A DNA stretch of 64,000 nucleotides, from assembly GCA_934436245.1 (NCBI GenBank), contig CAKSAM010000012.1, positions 1 to 64,000 on the forward strand, in the 5' to 3' direction. A model generated the notes under the pieces. The model did no database searches. It worked only from the letters and a program-made list of their open reading frames with translations, and was not told where the DNA came from. The position numbers and the translations under genes were made by a program. Source of the DNA: an uncultured Acetatifactor sp. Its GTDB lineage: Bacteria > Bacillota > Clostridia > Lachnospirales > Lachnospiraceae. Shown in pieces: positions 35,014-43,540 of the stretch (positions are counted from its first letter, which is position 1; each line of letters starts with the position of its first letter).

Positions 35014-35811
35014 GTGGATATAGCATCTTTAGCCGGTATATTATTAGCATTATTCATGTTGGTATTTGGTATCATAAGCTCTGCAGGTGTGGGGGGATTT
35101 AGTGAATATCTGGATCCAGCCTCCGCAATCATTACATTCGGTGGAGCTTTCTCCTGTACCCTCATGTCCGTGAGTCTTCAGAATTACATAGCAGGTCTGA
35201 AATCATTTGCGTTGATCTTCAAGGCACCGTCGCTGAATACTTCAGATATGATAGGTAAGATCATAGAGCTTTCCAATGTGGCACGTAAAGAAGGTCTGCT
35301 TTCTCTGGAAGAAGCAGCAGCGGATCTGGAAGAACCTTTTCTGAAAAAAGGAATCCTTCTGATCGTAGATGGTACCGATCCCGAACTGGTTCGTGCCATC
35401 ATGGAGACCGAACTGACAAGTGTAGAAGGAAGACACAAGGACACAATTGGTTTCTGGGATACTCTGGCAGCCATGGGTCCTGCCTGGGGTATGATCGGTA
35501 CCCTGATCGGCCTTGTAGATATGTTGTACCATATGGATGATCCGTCCTCCCTGGGACCGGCAATGGCAGTAGCGTTGATCACTACCCTGTACGGATCCCT
35601 GCTGGCAAACTGGATCTGTATCCCTATCTCCAATAAATTGAAAGCAGATAATGCTGTGGAGATGCAGCAGAAAGAGGTTATGATCGAAGGGCTCTTATCC
35701 ATACAGGCTGGTGAGAATCCCCGTGTCATCGAGGAAAAATTAAAGTCGTTCCTTCCTCCGAAGGACAGAACAAGTGAAGAGGGCGAAGAGGAAGCAGGGG
35801 GTGAAGCTTAA
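35014..35811 (+). CDS. motA: Flagellar motor stator protein MotA
   Basis: MotA and MotB form the ion-conducting stator. 265 aa with four membrane segments; the TM3-TM4 part includes DTLAAMGPAWGMIGTLIGLVDM and the cytoplasmic loop carries conserved charged residues. Start is GTG at 35014, SD AGGTG. The stop codon overlaps the motB start by one base (TAATG). Ion specificity (proton or sodium) cannot be decided by eye. Confidence 0.95.
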   Translation: MDIASLAGILLALFMLVFGIISSAGVGGFSEYLDPASAIITFGGAFSCTLMSVSLQNYIAGLKSFALIFKAPSLNTSDMIGKIIELSNVARKEGLLSLEEAAADLEEPFLKKGILLIVDGTDPELVRAIMETELTSVEGRHKDTIGFWDTLAAMGPAWGMIGTLIGLVDMLYHMDDPSSLGPAMAVALITTLYGSLLANWICIPISNKLKADNAVEMQQKEVMIEGLLSIQAGENPRVIEEKLKSFLPPKDRTSEEGEEEAGGEA

Positions 35812-36641
35812 TGGCAAAACGTAAGCCAGAAGATCCGCCTGCTGGATCCCCGGCATGGATGTCTACTTTCAGTGACCTGATGAATTTACTTCTGTGCTTC
35901 TTTGTTATGCTGTTTTCCATGTCATCCATTGATGCAACCAAGTACAGCGAAATGGCAGCCGCCATGTCCAACAGTACTTTTAGTATTTTTAATGCAGGTT
36001 CCACTGCAATCGGAGAGGGCATTCTCATCAGCAATGGTGTCAGCCAGCTGAATGATTTGGATGAGTATATCAGTAATGCCGGAAGAAACGCAGACAGTGA
36101 AAGGGATTCCGATAATTATGAAAAATATGACAGTGCACAGCAGCTGGAAGAGGCGTTGAATGAAAAAAATCTGCAAAGCAATGAGGAATTGTCTGAAGTG
36201 GTGCAGGAAGCCTTGGCTGAGGACAGCCTGGCAGACCAGGTAAGTGTTTCTTTTACGGCGCAGTATGTACAGCTGTCCATGAAGGGAGCACTGCTATTTG
36301 ATTCCGGAAGTGCTTCGCTGAAAGAGCAGCCCAAAACAGTGCTGGACAAAGTGGGAGTGATCCTGGAAAGATACGGCAGTGATGCTGTGATCGAGATAGT
36401 GGGACACACAGATAATGTACCTATCAGCAGTGCCAGATTTGCGGATAATGAAGAACTGAGCAGCGCAAGAGCTCTTTCTGTCTTTTATTATCTGGTTGAC
36501 AATACTTCGCTGGATCCATCCAATCTGCGTCATGCGGGAATGGGAGACAGGACTCCTGTTGCGGATAATGCTACAGAAGAAGGACGCAGCAAAAACCGGC
36601 GGGTAGAGATACGAATATATAATCCGTCCACTGGTAATTAA
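35811..36641 (+). CDS. motB: Flagellar motor stator protein MotB
   Basis: 276 aa. A single membrane helix (about residues 20-40) carries the ion-binding Asp, D22 in WMSTFSDLMNLLLCFFVML. The C-terminal OmpA-like peptidoglycan-binding domain shows VEIRIY and VGHTDNVPISS..SSARALSV. Starts on the last base of motA. Confidence 0.96.
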   Translation: MAKRKPEDPPAGSPAWMSTFSDLMNLLLCFFVMLFSMSSIDATKYSEMAAAMSNSTFSIFNAGSTAIGEGILISNGVSQLNDLDEYISNAGRNADSERDSDNYEKYDSAQQLEEALNEKNLQSNEELSEVVQEALAEDSLADQVSVSFTAQYVQLSMKGALLFDSGSASLKEQPKTVLDKVGVILERYGSDAVIEIVGHTDNVPISSARFADNEELSSARALSVFYYLVDNTSLDPSNLRHAGMGDRTPVADNATEEGRSKNRRVEIRIYNPSTGN

Positions 36642-36670
36642 TGTGGAGAGGGAAAGGAAGCAAAAAGAAC

Positions 36671-37189
36671 ATGAAGAAAAATCTGATGACGGTGTTGATC
36701 CTGGCACTACTTATTGTGAATATTGTGCTGACCAGTGTAATGCTTGTAAGCATTGTAGGCACAAATAAAAAAACTGCACAGTTAGTGGATAATATCACAA
36801 CAGCAATGAATCTGGAATTGACGGTTCCCGGCACAGAAGGGACGGCGAATGTTGCACTTACCGATACGGAGGTGTATAATATCGCAGATTCCATGACGAT
36901 TCCTCTGAAGAGTGAACCCGGAGCAAAACAGGATTACATTATGTTTGATATCTCTTTTTCTATTAACAAGAAGAGTAAGGATTATAAGACCTATGGAAGC
37001 AGTGAGACCCTGGATGGCTATAAGACATTGATAGAGGATGCGATCACGGCAACTGTTTCTGAGCATACAGAGGATGAGTGCAGAGAGGATATGGAGGGTC
37101 TGAAAGAAGAGATCCTGAAGGCAGTACAGAATCTGTTCCAATCCGATTTCATCTATAAAGTATCTATCAGTGGAGTGAAGTACGGCTGA
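36671..37189 (+). CDS. fliL: Flagellar basal-body protein FliL
   Basis: FliL surrounds the stator and supports torque. 172 aa: one N-terminal membrane segment (about residues 6-28), then a periplasmic domain with ISFSINKKSKDY and a C-terminal DFIYKVSISGVKYG. Similarity to canonical FliL is moderate, so position between motB and fliM carries weight. I start at ATG 36671 behind AAGGAAG; ATG 36641 overlaps the motB stop and would add ten residues. Confidence 0.82.
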   Translation: MKKNLMTVLILALLIVNIVLTSVMLVSIVGTNKKTAQLVDNITTAMNLELTVPGTEGTANVALTDTEVYNIADSMTIPLKSEPGAKQDYIMFDISFSINKKSKDYKTYGSSETLDGYKTLIEDAITATVSEHTEDECREDMEGLKEEILKAVQNLFQSDFIYKVSISGVKYG

Positions 37190-37226
37190 TGATACATAAA
37201 AAAGAGATGACAGGAGGTGAGGGTCT

Positions 37227-38207
37227 GTGAGTGATATCCTTTCACAAAGTGAAATTGATAATCTTCTGAAACAACTGTCAGACGGTGACCTCGATATGGA
37301 TCAAATCCAGGGAGAGGACGAGAAACAGGTAAAGAATTATGATTTCAGTCGTCCTACCAAGTTCTCTAAGGAGCACTTGAGGACTTTGGAAATCATATTC
37401 GAACATTACAGCCGATTGATCTCAACCAACCTTCCGGTGTATCTGCGCAAAAATGTACAGGTAACGGTGGCAAGTTCGGAAACGGTTACTTTCAGTGAAT
37501 TCTCTAATGCACTTTCGAACCCGTCAGTGCTTGGAATTGTTAATTTTGCACCGCTTAGCGGTAATATTATCATAGAAATTGCAACAAATCTGTGTTATGC
37601 CATGCTGGATCGTATGCTGGGAGGCAGCGGACAGCCATTGGAAAAGAGCAGAGATTTTTCGGATATTGAGCTTACGATCTTGCAAAAGCTTTTAATAATG
37701 TTTACGCAGTTATTGCGTGAGCCCTGGAAAAATGTTGTTGAGATTTCCCCGGTGTTAAGCCGGCTGGAGACAAATCCCCAGTTTGCCCAGGTAATTGCTC
37801 CCAGCGATATGATCGCTATTGTTACCCTGAATATGAAAATCGGGGATGTAGAAGGAATGGTAAATATCTGTCTTCCTTTCTTTACACTGGAAGATGTGAT
37901 GGATAAACTGAACACCAAATACTGGTTCTCCACAATGCAGGAGAATCATGATGAACACTACGAGGAATACATAGAGTCCATGATCCGCAGGGTGGAAATC
38001 CCCATCAAAGCGGTACTGGGGAAGAGTGAGATTTCTGTCAATGATTTCCTGAATCTGCAGGTGGGCGATTGTATCCGGCTGAATTCCAGAGTCGATAATG
38101 ACATGGATGTGTATGTGGGTAATATTAAGAAATTTACTGCATTACCCGGTACAGAGAAAGATTCGTATGCTGTTCAGATCACATCGGTGATCAGAGAGGA
38201 GGAGTAA
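37227..38207 (+). CDS. fliM: Flagellar motor switch protein FliM
   Basis: C-ring subunit that binds CheY-P. 326 aa. The N-terminal CheY-P peptide ILSQSEIDNLL is present, then the CheC-like middle domain (GNIIIEIATNLCYAMLDRMLGG) and a C-terminal SpoA domain (about 250-325). GTG start at 37227 with SD GGAGGTGA. fliY follows after 2 nt. Confidence 0.97.
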   Translation: MSDILSQSEIDNLLKQLSDGDLDMDQIQGEDEKQVKNYDFSRPTKFSKEHLRTLEIIFEHYSRLISTNLPVYLRKNVQVTVASSETVTFSEFSNALSNPSVLGIVNFAPLSGNIIIEIATNLCYAMLDRMLGGSGQPLEKSRDFSDIELTILQKLLIMFTQLLREPWKNVVEISPVLSRLETNPQFAQVIAPSDMIAIVTLNMKIGDVEGMVNICLPFFTLEDVMDKLNTKYWFSTMQENHDEHYEEYIESMIRRVEIPIKAVLGKSEISVNDFLNLQVGDCIRLNSRVDNDMDVYVGNIKKFTALPGTEKDSYAVQITSVIREEE

Positions 38208-38209
38208 CG

Positions 38210-39682
38210 ATGGACGGGATGTTATCTCAGGATGAGATAAATGCCCTGCTGCAAGGCATGGATCTGTCGGACACTGCAGACAGTGGTGCCTCGACACCGG
38301 ATCCGACACCGGATAGCAGCACGGCTGAGAATGAGAAAAATAGCGGAAGTGTGAAAGATACACCACCGGTTGCCGGTGATGGAGAAGTATTGACGGATGT
38401 GGAAAAGGATGCGATTGGCGAGGTGGCCAATATCAGCATGGGCTCTTCAGCCACAACGTTGTATTCTCTGGTGAATCGTAAAGTAAATATTACGACCCCT
38501 GTGGTTACACTTGCCACTTGGAATACATTATTGGATACCTATGAAAGACCCTGCGTATTTATTCAGATCAAATATACACAGGGACTGGATGGTACCAATA
38601 TTCTGGTGCTGAAAGAACATGATGTAAAGGTTATTACCGACCTGATGATGGGCGGAGACGGCACTAATACCGACGGAGAACTGGGGGAATTGCATTTAAG
38701 TGCGATTTCTGAGGCGATGAACCAGATGATGGGTTCTGCGGCGACATCGTTGTCTACGTTGCTGCAGACGGTCATAGATATCAGTCCACCTGAATCTTCA
38801 CTGTTTGATCTTACAGAGGTAAAAGACGGTAAAGAAATTTCTCCATTCCTGGGTGGTACATTTGTTAAAATCGCATTTCGCATGCAGATTGATGATTTGG
38901 TGGACAGTTCTATTATGCAGCTGTACCCCATTGATTTTGCCCGTAAACTGGTAGAAACCTTTATTAATACACAGATGGGCAATATTAATGGAACTGAGGA
39001 CAAAGCTCAGGCGCAGAAAGATACCGGCACAACACCCCCTGCAGATAACAGTGTACAGAATAATGCAGGCATGTCCGGTTCCGGCGTAGAAAGCCAGGCA
39101 CAGATGAATTCCATGGGTATGAATCCGATGAATGGCATGGGTACTAATGACATGAGCCAGATGGGTAACATGGGCATGAATGGCATGAACCAGATGGGTA
39201 ACATGGGCATGAACGGCATGAACCAGATGGGTAACATGGGCATGAACGGTATGAACCAGATGGGTAACATGGGCATGAACGGCATGAACCAGATGGGTAA
39301 CATGGGCATGAACGGTATGAACCAGATGGGTAACATGGGCATGAATGGCATGAACCAGATGGGTATGATGGGGATGCCCCAGCAAAATGTCAATGTACAG
39401 CCGGCACAATTCCAGAATTTCTCGAACGACACTATGGGTATTGCCGGTCAGGAAAATATCGGACTGATCAAGGATGTACCCCTGGAAGTAACCGTAGAGC
39501 TTGGAAGAACAACAAAATCTATTTCCGAGATTTTGGATTTTTCACCGGGAACAATTATCGAACTCGATCGTATTGCCGGAGAACCGATAGATGTTCTTGT
39601 CAATGGCAAGTTCGTTGCCAAGGGAGAAGTCGTTGTGATTGAAGAGAGCTTTGGCGTGCGAATTACGGAAATTATAAAATAA
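38210..39682 (+). CDS. fliY: Motor switch phosphatase FliY with Met-rich repeat linker
   Basis: FliY is the FliN-type switch protein that also dephosphorylates CheY-P. 490 aa. It has its own CheY-P-binding N-terminus (MLSQDEINALLQ), a CheC-like domain with both phosphatase signatures intact (DAIGEVAN..P and SAISEAMNQ..P), and a C-terminal SpoA/FliN domain (about residues 410-488). Between them, residues about 300-386 are six tandem copies of an 11-residue unit (NQMGNMGMNGM type), encoded by 33-bp repeats at about 39150-39366. Gene order fliM-fliY-cheY matches Bacillus. Confidence 0.96.
   Translation: MDGMLSQDEINALLQGMDLSDTADSGASTPDPTPDSSTAENEKNSGSVKDTPPVAGDGEVLTDVEKDAIGEVANISMGSSATTLYSLVNRKVNITTPVVTLATWNTLLDTYERPCVFIQIKYTQGLDGTNILVLKEHDVKVITDLMMGGDGTNTDGELGELHLSAISEAMNQMMGSAATSLSTLLQTVIDISPPESSLFDLTEVKDGKEISPFLGGTFVKIAFRMQIDDLVDSSIMQLYPIDFARKLVETFINTQMGNINGTEDKAQAQKDTGTTPPADNSVQNNAGMSGSGVESQAQMNSMGMNPMNGMGTNDMSQMGNMGMNGMNQMGNMGMNGMNQMGNMGMNGMNQMGNMGMNGMNQMGNMGMNGMNQMGNMGMNGMNQMGMMGMPQQNVNVQPAQFQNFSNDTMGIAGQENIGLIKDVPLEVTVELGRTTKSISEILDFSPGTIIELDRIAGEPIDVLVNGKFVAKGEVVVIEESFGVRITEIIK
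39150..39366 (+). repeat. 33-bp in-frame tandem repeat inside fliY
   Basis: Six near-identical 33-bp units encoding Met/Gly/Asn-rich 11-mers. Differences are mostly synonymous (GGC/GGT for Gly, AAC/AAT for Asn). The antisense frames stay open across it, producing spurious long ORFs on the - strand. Confidence 0.9.
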
Positions 39683-39715
39683 GCAGAGATAACCAAACAA
39701 ATGGAGGAGATTTAA

Positions 39716-40078
39716 ATGGCTAAGAATATTTTAATCTGTGATGATGCAGCATTTATGAGGATGATGATTAAGGATATCCTGACCAAGAACGGATATAATG
39801 TAGCCGGTGAAGCAGAAAATGGAATGAAGGCTGTAGAAAAGTTTAAGGAAGTAAATCCGGATCTGGTACTTATGGATATCACCATGCCGGAAATGGACGG
39901 TATTCAGGCACTGAAGGAAATCAAAAAGATTGACGGCGGAGCCAAGGTGATTATGTGTTCTGCTATGGGACAGCAGGCAATGGTTATTGAGTCTATTCAG
40001 GCAGGAGCTAAGGACTTTATCGTAAAGCCTTTCCAGGCTGAACGTGTTATTGAAGCTGTGAAAAAGGTAGTGGGTTAA
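39716..40078 (+). CDS. cheY: Chemotaxis response regulator CheY
   Basis: Single receiver domain, 120 aa. Acidic pair D9-D10, phosphorylation site D54 (VLMDITMPEMDG), the Ser in CSAMG and the Lys in VKPF are all present. It signals between CheA and FliM/FliY. SD GGAGG. Its stop overlaps the fliO start (TAATG). Confidence 0.97.
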   Translation: MAKNILICDDAAFMRMMIKDILTKNGYNVAGEAENGMKAVEKFKEVNPDLVLMDITMPEMDGIQALKEIKKIDGGAKVIMCSAMGQQAMVIESIQAGAKDFIVKPFQAERVIEAVKKVVG

Positions 40079-40443
40079 TGATCATACTCACCGGAAAAGC
40101 TGACAGCTATGCACAGTTTATTACAGTACTGCTGATTTTTGCAGCAGTATTGGCGATAACCGCACTGGTGACAAAATGGATTGCAGGCTACCAGAAACAG
40201 CAGGGCACAGAGGGTAACATTGAGATAAAAGAGACAGTCAGAATTGCAAACAATAAATATATCCAGCTGGTCCGGATCGGTGAAAAATATTTTGCGGTTG
40301 CTGTCTGTAAAGATACCGTAACGACTCTGGGAGAGATTCCTGCAGAACAACTGAAGGAAAAGAAAACATTTGACAGTACTTCCGGATTTCGGGAGCTGTT
40401 GGAACGTGCGGCTAAGAAACAGAATGAAGACAAAGATCGTTAA
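40078..40443 (+). CDS. fliO: Flagellar export protein FliO (FliZ-like)
   Basis: 121 aa, one membrane segment at about residues 14-36, then a small cytoplasmic domain with IKETVRIANNKYIQLVRIGEKYFAV (nt about 40225-40300), the FliO pattern. It assists FliP ring assembly. One-base overlap with cheY and about 20-nt overlap with fliP support coupling. Confidence 0.85.
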   Translation: MIILTGKADSYAQFITVLLIFAAVLAITALVTKWIAGYQKQQGTEGNIEIKETVRIANNKYIQLVRIGEKYFAVAVCKDTVTTLGEIPAEQLKEKKTFDSTSGFRELLERAAKKQNEDKDR

Positions 40444-41299
40444 TTCAAACAAAAAAATCAAGAGAGTTATTTCTATGGTATGCCTGCTGGTCACGGTGGG
40501 CATATTGTGTATTTGTACGCCATTCAAGGCACAGGCATCGGAACGGCATCTGACAGGAGATACGGAGATCTCGACAGTGATCAATCCGGCGGGAACGGCT
40601 ACTACTCGTGAAGAAGTGGGGACACTGAATACAGCCAATACGGTCAGTATTACCTATAATAATGGAAACGGACAGATCAACGGTGCATTACGTATTTTGA
40701 TTACGTTGACGCTGATCGCATTGGCACCGACCATTATTATCATGATGACATCTTTTACCAGAATCATCATTGTATTGCATTTTACGAGATCGGCGTTAAA
40801 TACGCAGACGGCACCGCCAAATCAGATCCTCATCGGGCTGGCACTTATTTTGACATTCTTTATCATGGAGCCTACGATCACAAGAATCAATGAAGAAGCC
40901 ATTCAACCCTTTGAAGAAGGGACAATTGATCAGGAAGAGGCTCTGGAGAAGGGAATGGCACCGTTACGGGAATTTATGTATCCCCAGACCCAGGTGAAGG
41001 ATGTAGAGCTTTTTATGGATATTGCGGGAAAGGAATGGGACGGAACACTGGAAGATATTCCTAATTCTGTGCTGGTTCCCAGCTTTATGATCAGTGAACT
41101 GCGTATGGCGTTCTGGATCGGTTTTATGATTTATATTCCTTTTATCGTAATTGATATGGTAGTGGCATCTACACTTATGAGTATGGGTATGATGATGCTG
41201 CCGCCTACGACGATTTCCATGCCTTTCAAAATACTGCTGTTTGTTCTTGCAGACGGCTGGGCATTGATCATAGGACAGCTGGTGCAGACATTCTATTAG
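40424..41299 (+). CDS. fliP: Flagellar export gate protein FliP
   Basis: 291 aa. A Lys-rich N-terminus and hydrophobic core ending AQAS (about residues 1-37) is the cleavable signal peptide usual for FliP. Conserved parts: TSFTRIIIVLHFTRSALNTQTAPPNQ (spanning 40750-40827) and SFMISELRMAFWIGFMIYIPFIVIDMVVAS. I place the start at ATG 40424, inside the fliO end. Forms the FliPQR export gate. Confidence 0.94.
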   Translation: MKTKIVNSNKKIKRVISMVCLLVTVGILCICTPFKAQASERHLTGDTEISTVINPAGTATTREEVGTLNTANTVSITYNNGNGQINGALRILITLTLIALAPTIIIMMTSFTRIIIVLHFTRSALNTQTAPPNQILIGLALILTFFIMEPTITRINEEAIQPFEEGTIDQEEALEKGMAPLREFMYPQTQVKDVELFMDIAGKEWDGTLEDIPNSVLVPSFMISELRMAFWIGFMIYIPFIVIDMVVASTLMSMGMMMLPPTTISMPFKILLFVLADGWALIIGQLVQTFY

Positions 41300-41321
41300 A
41301 GTCGGAAGATGAGGTTTTGCT

Positions 41322-41594
41322 ATGACAATTGATGCAGTATCGGAAATGACGAATAATGCGTTATATGTGATTATAAAGGTATCATTACCTGTTTTGCTGG
41401 TATCACTGATCGTGGGATTGATCATCAGTATTTTTCAGACGGTAACTTCGATTCAGGAGCAGACACTTACTTTCGTACCTAAAATTATTGCTATATTTCT
41501 GACACTGGTCCTGCTGGGACAATGGATGATGAACACTATGGTAGAGTATACGGTGCAGCTTTGGACAAGCTTCAGCCAGTACATACACAGGTAA
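41322..41594 (+). CDS. fliQ: Flagellar export gate protein FliQ
   Basis: 90 aa, two membrane helices, with the family motifs PVLLVSLIVGLIISIFQ and TSIQEQTLTFVPKI. SD GAGG before the ATG. Next to fliP and fliR as in almost all flagellates. Confidence 0.96.
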   Translation: MTIDAVSEMTNNALYVIIKVSLPVLLVSLIVGLIISIFQTVTSIQEQTLTFVPKIIAIFLTLVLLGQWMMNTMVEYTVQLWTSFSQYIHR

Positions 41595-41606
41595 CAGGAC
41601 AGATTC

Positions 41607-42389
41607 ATGGTAGATTTATCGTTTTCTATATATGATCTTGAATATTTTTTGCTGATCCTGGTCAGAGTTTCGTGTTTTGTCTATATTGCACCCTATTTTG
41701 GCATGACGGATACACCGGCCAGAATCCGGATCGGTATCAGCTTTTTTACGTCAATTCTGTTATATGAGACACTGACGCCGGTGGAAGCGGTTGTTTTTGA
41801 TACCGTAATGGAATATGCCGTGATTGTCATGAAGGAAGCGATCGCCGGTCTGTTGATCGGATTTGGAGCCAATATCTGCATGGCAATCGTAAATTTTGCC
41901 GGTTCCATAGCAGATATGGAAACAGGTCTATCCATGGCAACACTGATGGATCCGGCGACCAAAGAGAGCACCAGCATTACCGGTGTATTGTATCAGTATT
42001 CGTTCATGCTGATGCTGATCGCATCTGGAATGTACCGTTATCTTTTTGGAGCACTGGCGGATAGTTTTACATTAATTCCTGTAAATGGAGTGGTGTTCCA
42101 TGCAGACAGTTTGCTTAACTCTATGATTGAATTCATGAATGACTATATTCTGATCGGCTTTCGTATTGTATTGCCGATTTTTTGTGTAACATTACTTCTG
42201 AATGCGGTACTGGGCGTGCTTGCAAAAGTATCACCACAGATGAATATGTTTGCGGTGGGTATTCAGCTGAAGGTACTGGCAGGGCTTACGGCAATGTTCC
42301 TGACGGCGGGAATGCTGCCGGGAGCAGCGGATTTTGTCTATCAGGAGATGAAAAAAATGGTAGTATCCTTTATCGGAGGTATGAGGTGA
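41607..42389 (+). CDS. fliR: Flagellar export gate protein FliR
   Basis: 260 aa, about six membrane segments; starts VDLSFSIYDLEYFLLILVRVS and has GMTDTPARIRIGIS, typical of FliR. Its last four bases overlap the flhB start (GTGA). Confidence 0.95.
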   Translation: MVDLSFSIYDLEYFLLILVRVSCFVYIAPYFGMTDTPARIRIGISFFTSILLYETLTPVEAVVFDTVMEYAVIVMKEAIAGLLIGFGANICMAIVNFAGSIADMETGLSMATLMDPATKESTSITGVLYQYSFMLMLIASGMYRYLFGALADSFTLIPVNGVVFHADSLLNSMIEFMNDYILIGFRIVLPIFCVTLLLNAVLGVLAKVSPQMNMFAVGIQLKVLAGLTAMFLTAGMLPGAADFVYQEMKKMVVSFIGGMR

Positions 42390-43498
42390 GCCTGGAATAT
42401 AATCTGCAATTCTTTGCCGCAGAGGGACAGGGTGGAGAGAAAACTGAACCTGCTACAGAGAAAAAGCTGACAGATGCCAGAAAAGAGGGCCAGGTAGCAA
42501 AAAGCCGGGAAATCGCCAATGGTCTTGGACTTTTGTCTGTGTTCCTGGTATTAAAACTATGGGTGGGACACATGGGCTATCAGTTCATGAATGTGTTCAC
42601 CGACATCTATGAAAAGATTCCGGAGGTAGTAACGTTCTGGCATGGGAACATGCCGGAGACGGATGTGAAACTGGTATTTCAGAAGATGATGCTGGAAGCT
42701 GTGATCATCATGGCACCGGTGCTGCTGGTGGGATTACTGATTGCTTTTTTAAGTGATGTGGTGCAGGTTGGATGGCATCCGACAGGCAAGCCGATGCAGC
42801 CCAAATTTTCTAAATTGAATCCGATTTCCGGATTTAAAAGAATCATTTCCGTGAATTCCCTTGTGGAACTGGTGAAATCTCTTTTGAAGATTGGATTGAT
42901 CATATACATATGCTATAATTATCTGAAAGGCAGATGGCCGTTGCTATACAGTCTATATGATATGGATCTTACACAGGCAATTGCTTTGATCGGAGAGACT
43001 GTTACTGATCTCGGGATCAGGGTATCACTGATCTATATGATCATTGCTGCAGCGGATTTTATTTATCAGAAAGTAAAATTCAGCAGAGATATGAGAATGA
43101 CCAAACAAGAGGTCAAGGAAGAGTACAAACAACAGGAAGGGGATCCCCAGATCAAAGGCCGTATCCGGCAGAAAATGAGGGAGGCTTCCCAACGGAGAAT
43201 GATGCAGAATCTGCCACAGGCAGATGTGGTCATCACCAATCCTACGCATTATGCAGTTGCTATCAAATATGATCCAGAGGTGGCAGACGCTCCCATTGTA
43301 ATTGCAAAGGGAGAAGATTATCTGGCGGCAAAGATCAAAGAGATCGCCAGAGATCACCAAATAGAAATTGTAGAAAACAAACCACTGGCCAGAATGCTGT
43401 ATGCCAATGTGGATGTGGGGCAGGCAGTACCGCCGGAACTTTATCAGGCGGTAGCAGAGGTGCTGGCGTTTGTGTATCATCTGCAAGGTAAAGTATAA
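42386..43498 (+). CDS. flhB: Flagellar export switch protein FlhB
   Basis: FlhB autocleaves and switches the secreted substrate class after hook completion. I start at GTG 42386 (SLEYNLQFFAAEGQGGEK..), 6 nt after GGAGG and overlapping fliR by four bases; upstream codons in this frame belong to the fliR region. 370 aa, four membrane segments (about 45-230), then the cytoplasmic domain with the intact cleavage motif NPTH at N285-P286. Confidence 0.95.
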   Translation: MSLEYNLQFFAAEGQGGEKTEPATEKKLTDARKEGQVAKSREIANGLGLLSVFLVLKLWVGHMGYQFMNVFTDIYEKIPEVVTFWHGNMPETDVKLVFQKMMLEAVIIMAPVLLVGLLIAFLSDVVQVGWHPTGKPMQPKFSKLNPISGFKRIISVNSLVELVKSLLKIGLIIYICYNYLKGRWPLLYSLYDMDLTQAIALIGETVTDLGIRVSLIYMIIAAADFIYQKVKFSRDMRMTKQEVKEEYKQQEGDPQIKGRIRQKMREASQRRMMQNLPQADVVITNPTHYAVAIKYDPEVADAPIVIAKGEDYLAAKIKEIARDHQIEIVENKPLARMLYANVDVGQAVPPELYQAVAEVLAFVYHLQGKV

Positions 43499-43540
43499 AC
43501 GATTGAAAATACGAAAGAACGGAAAGGAGGTAAGGCACAG

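Noticed and set aside
38798..39432. Two long - strand ORFs (His/Val and Pro/Met/Phe repeats) opposite fliY
   Set aside because: They arise from the antisense frames of the 33-bp repeat in fliY; no ribosome binding site or homology.
42182..42385. N-terminal extension of flhB
   Set aside because: These codons lie inside fliR in another frame; the GTG at 42386 has a proper GGAGG and the family N-terminus.
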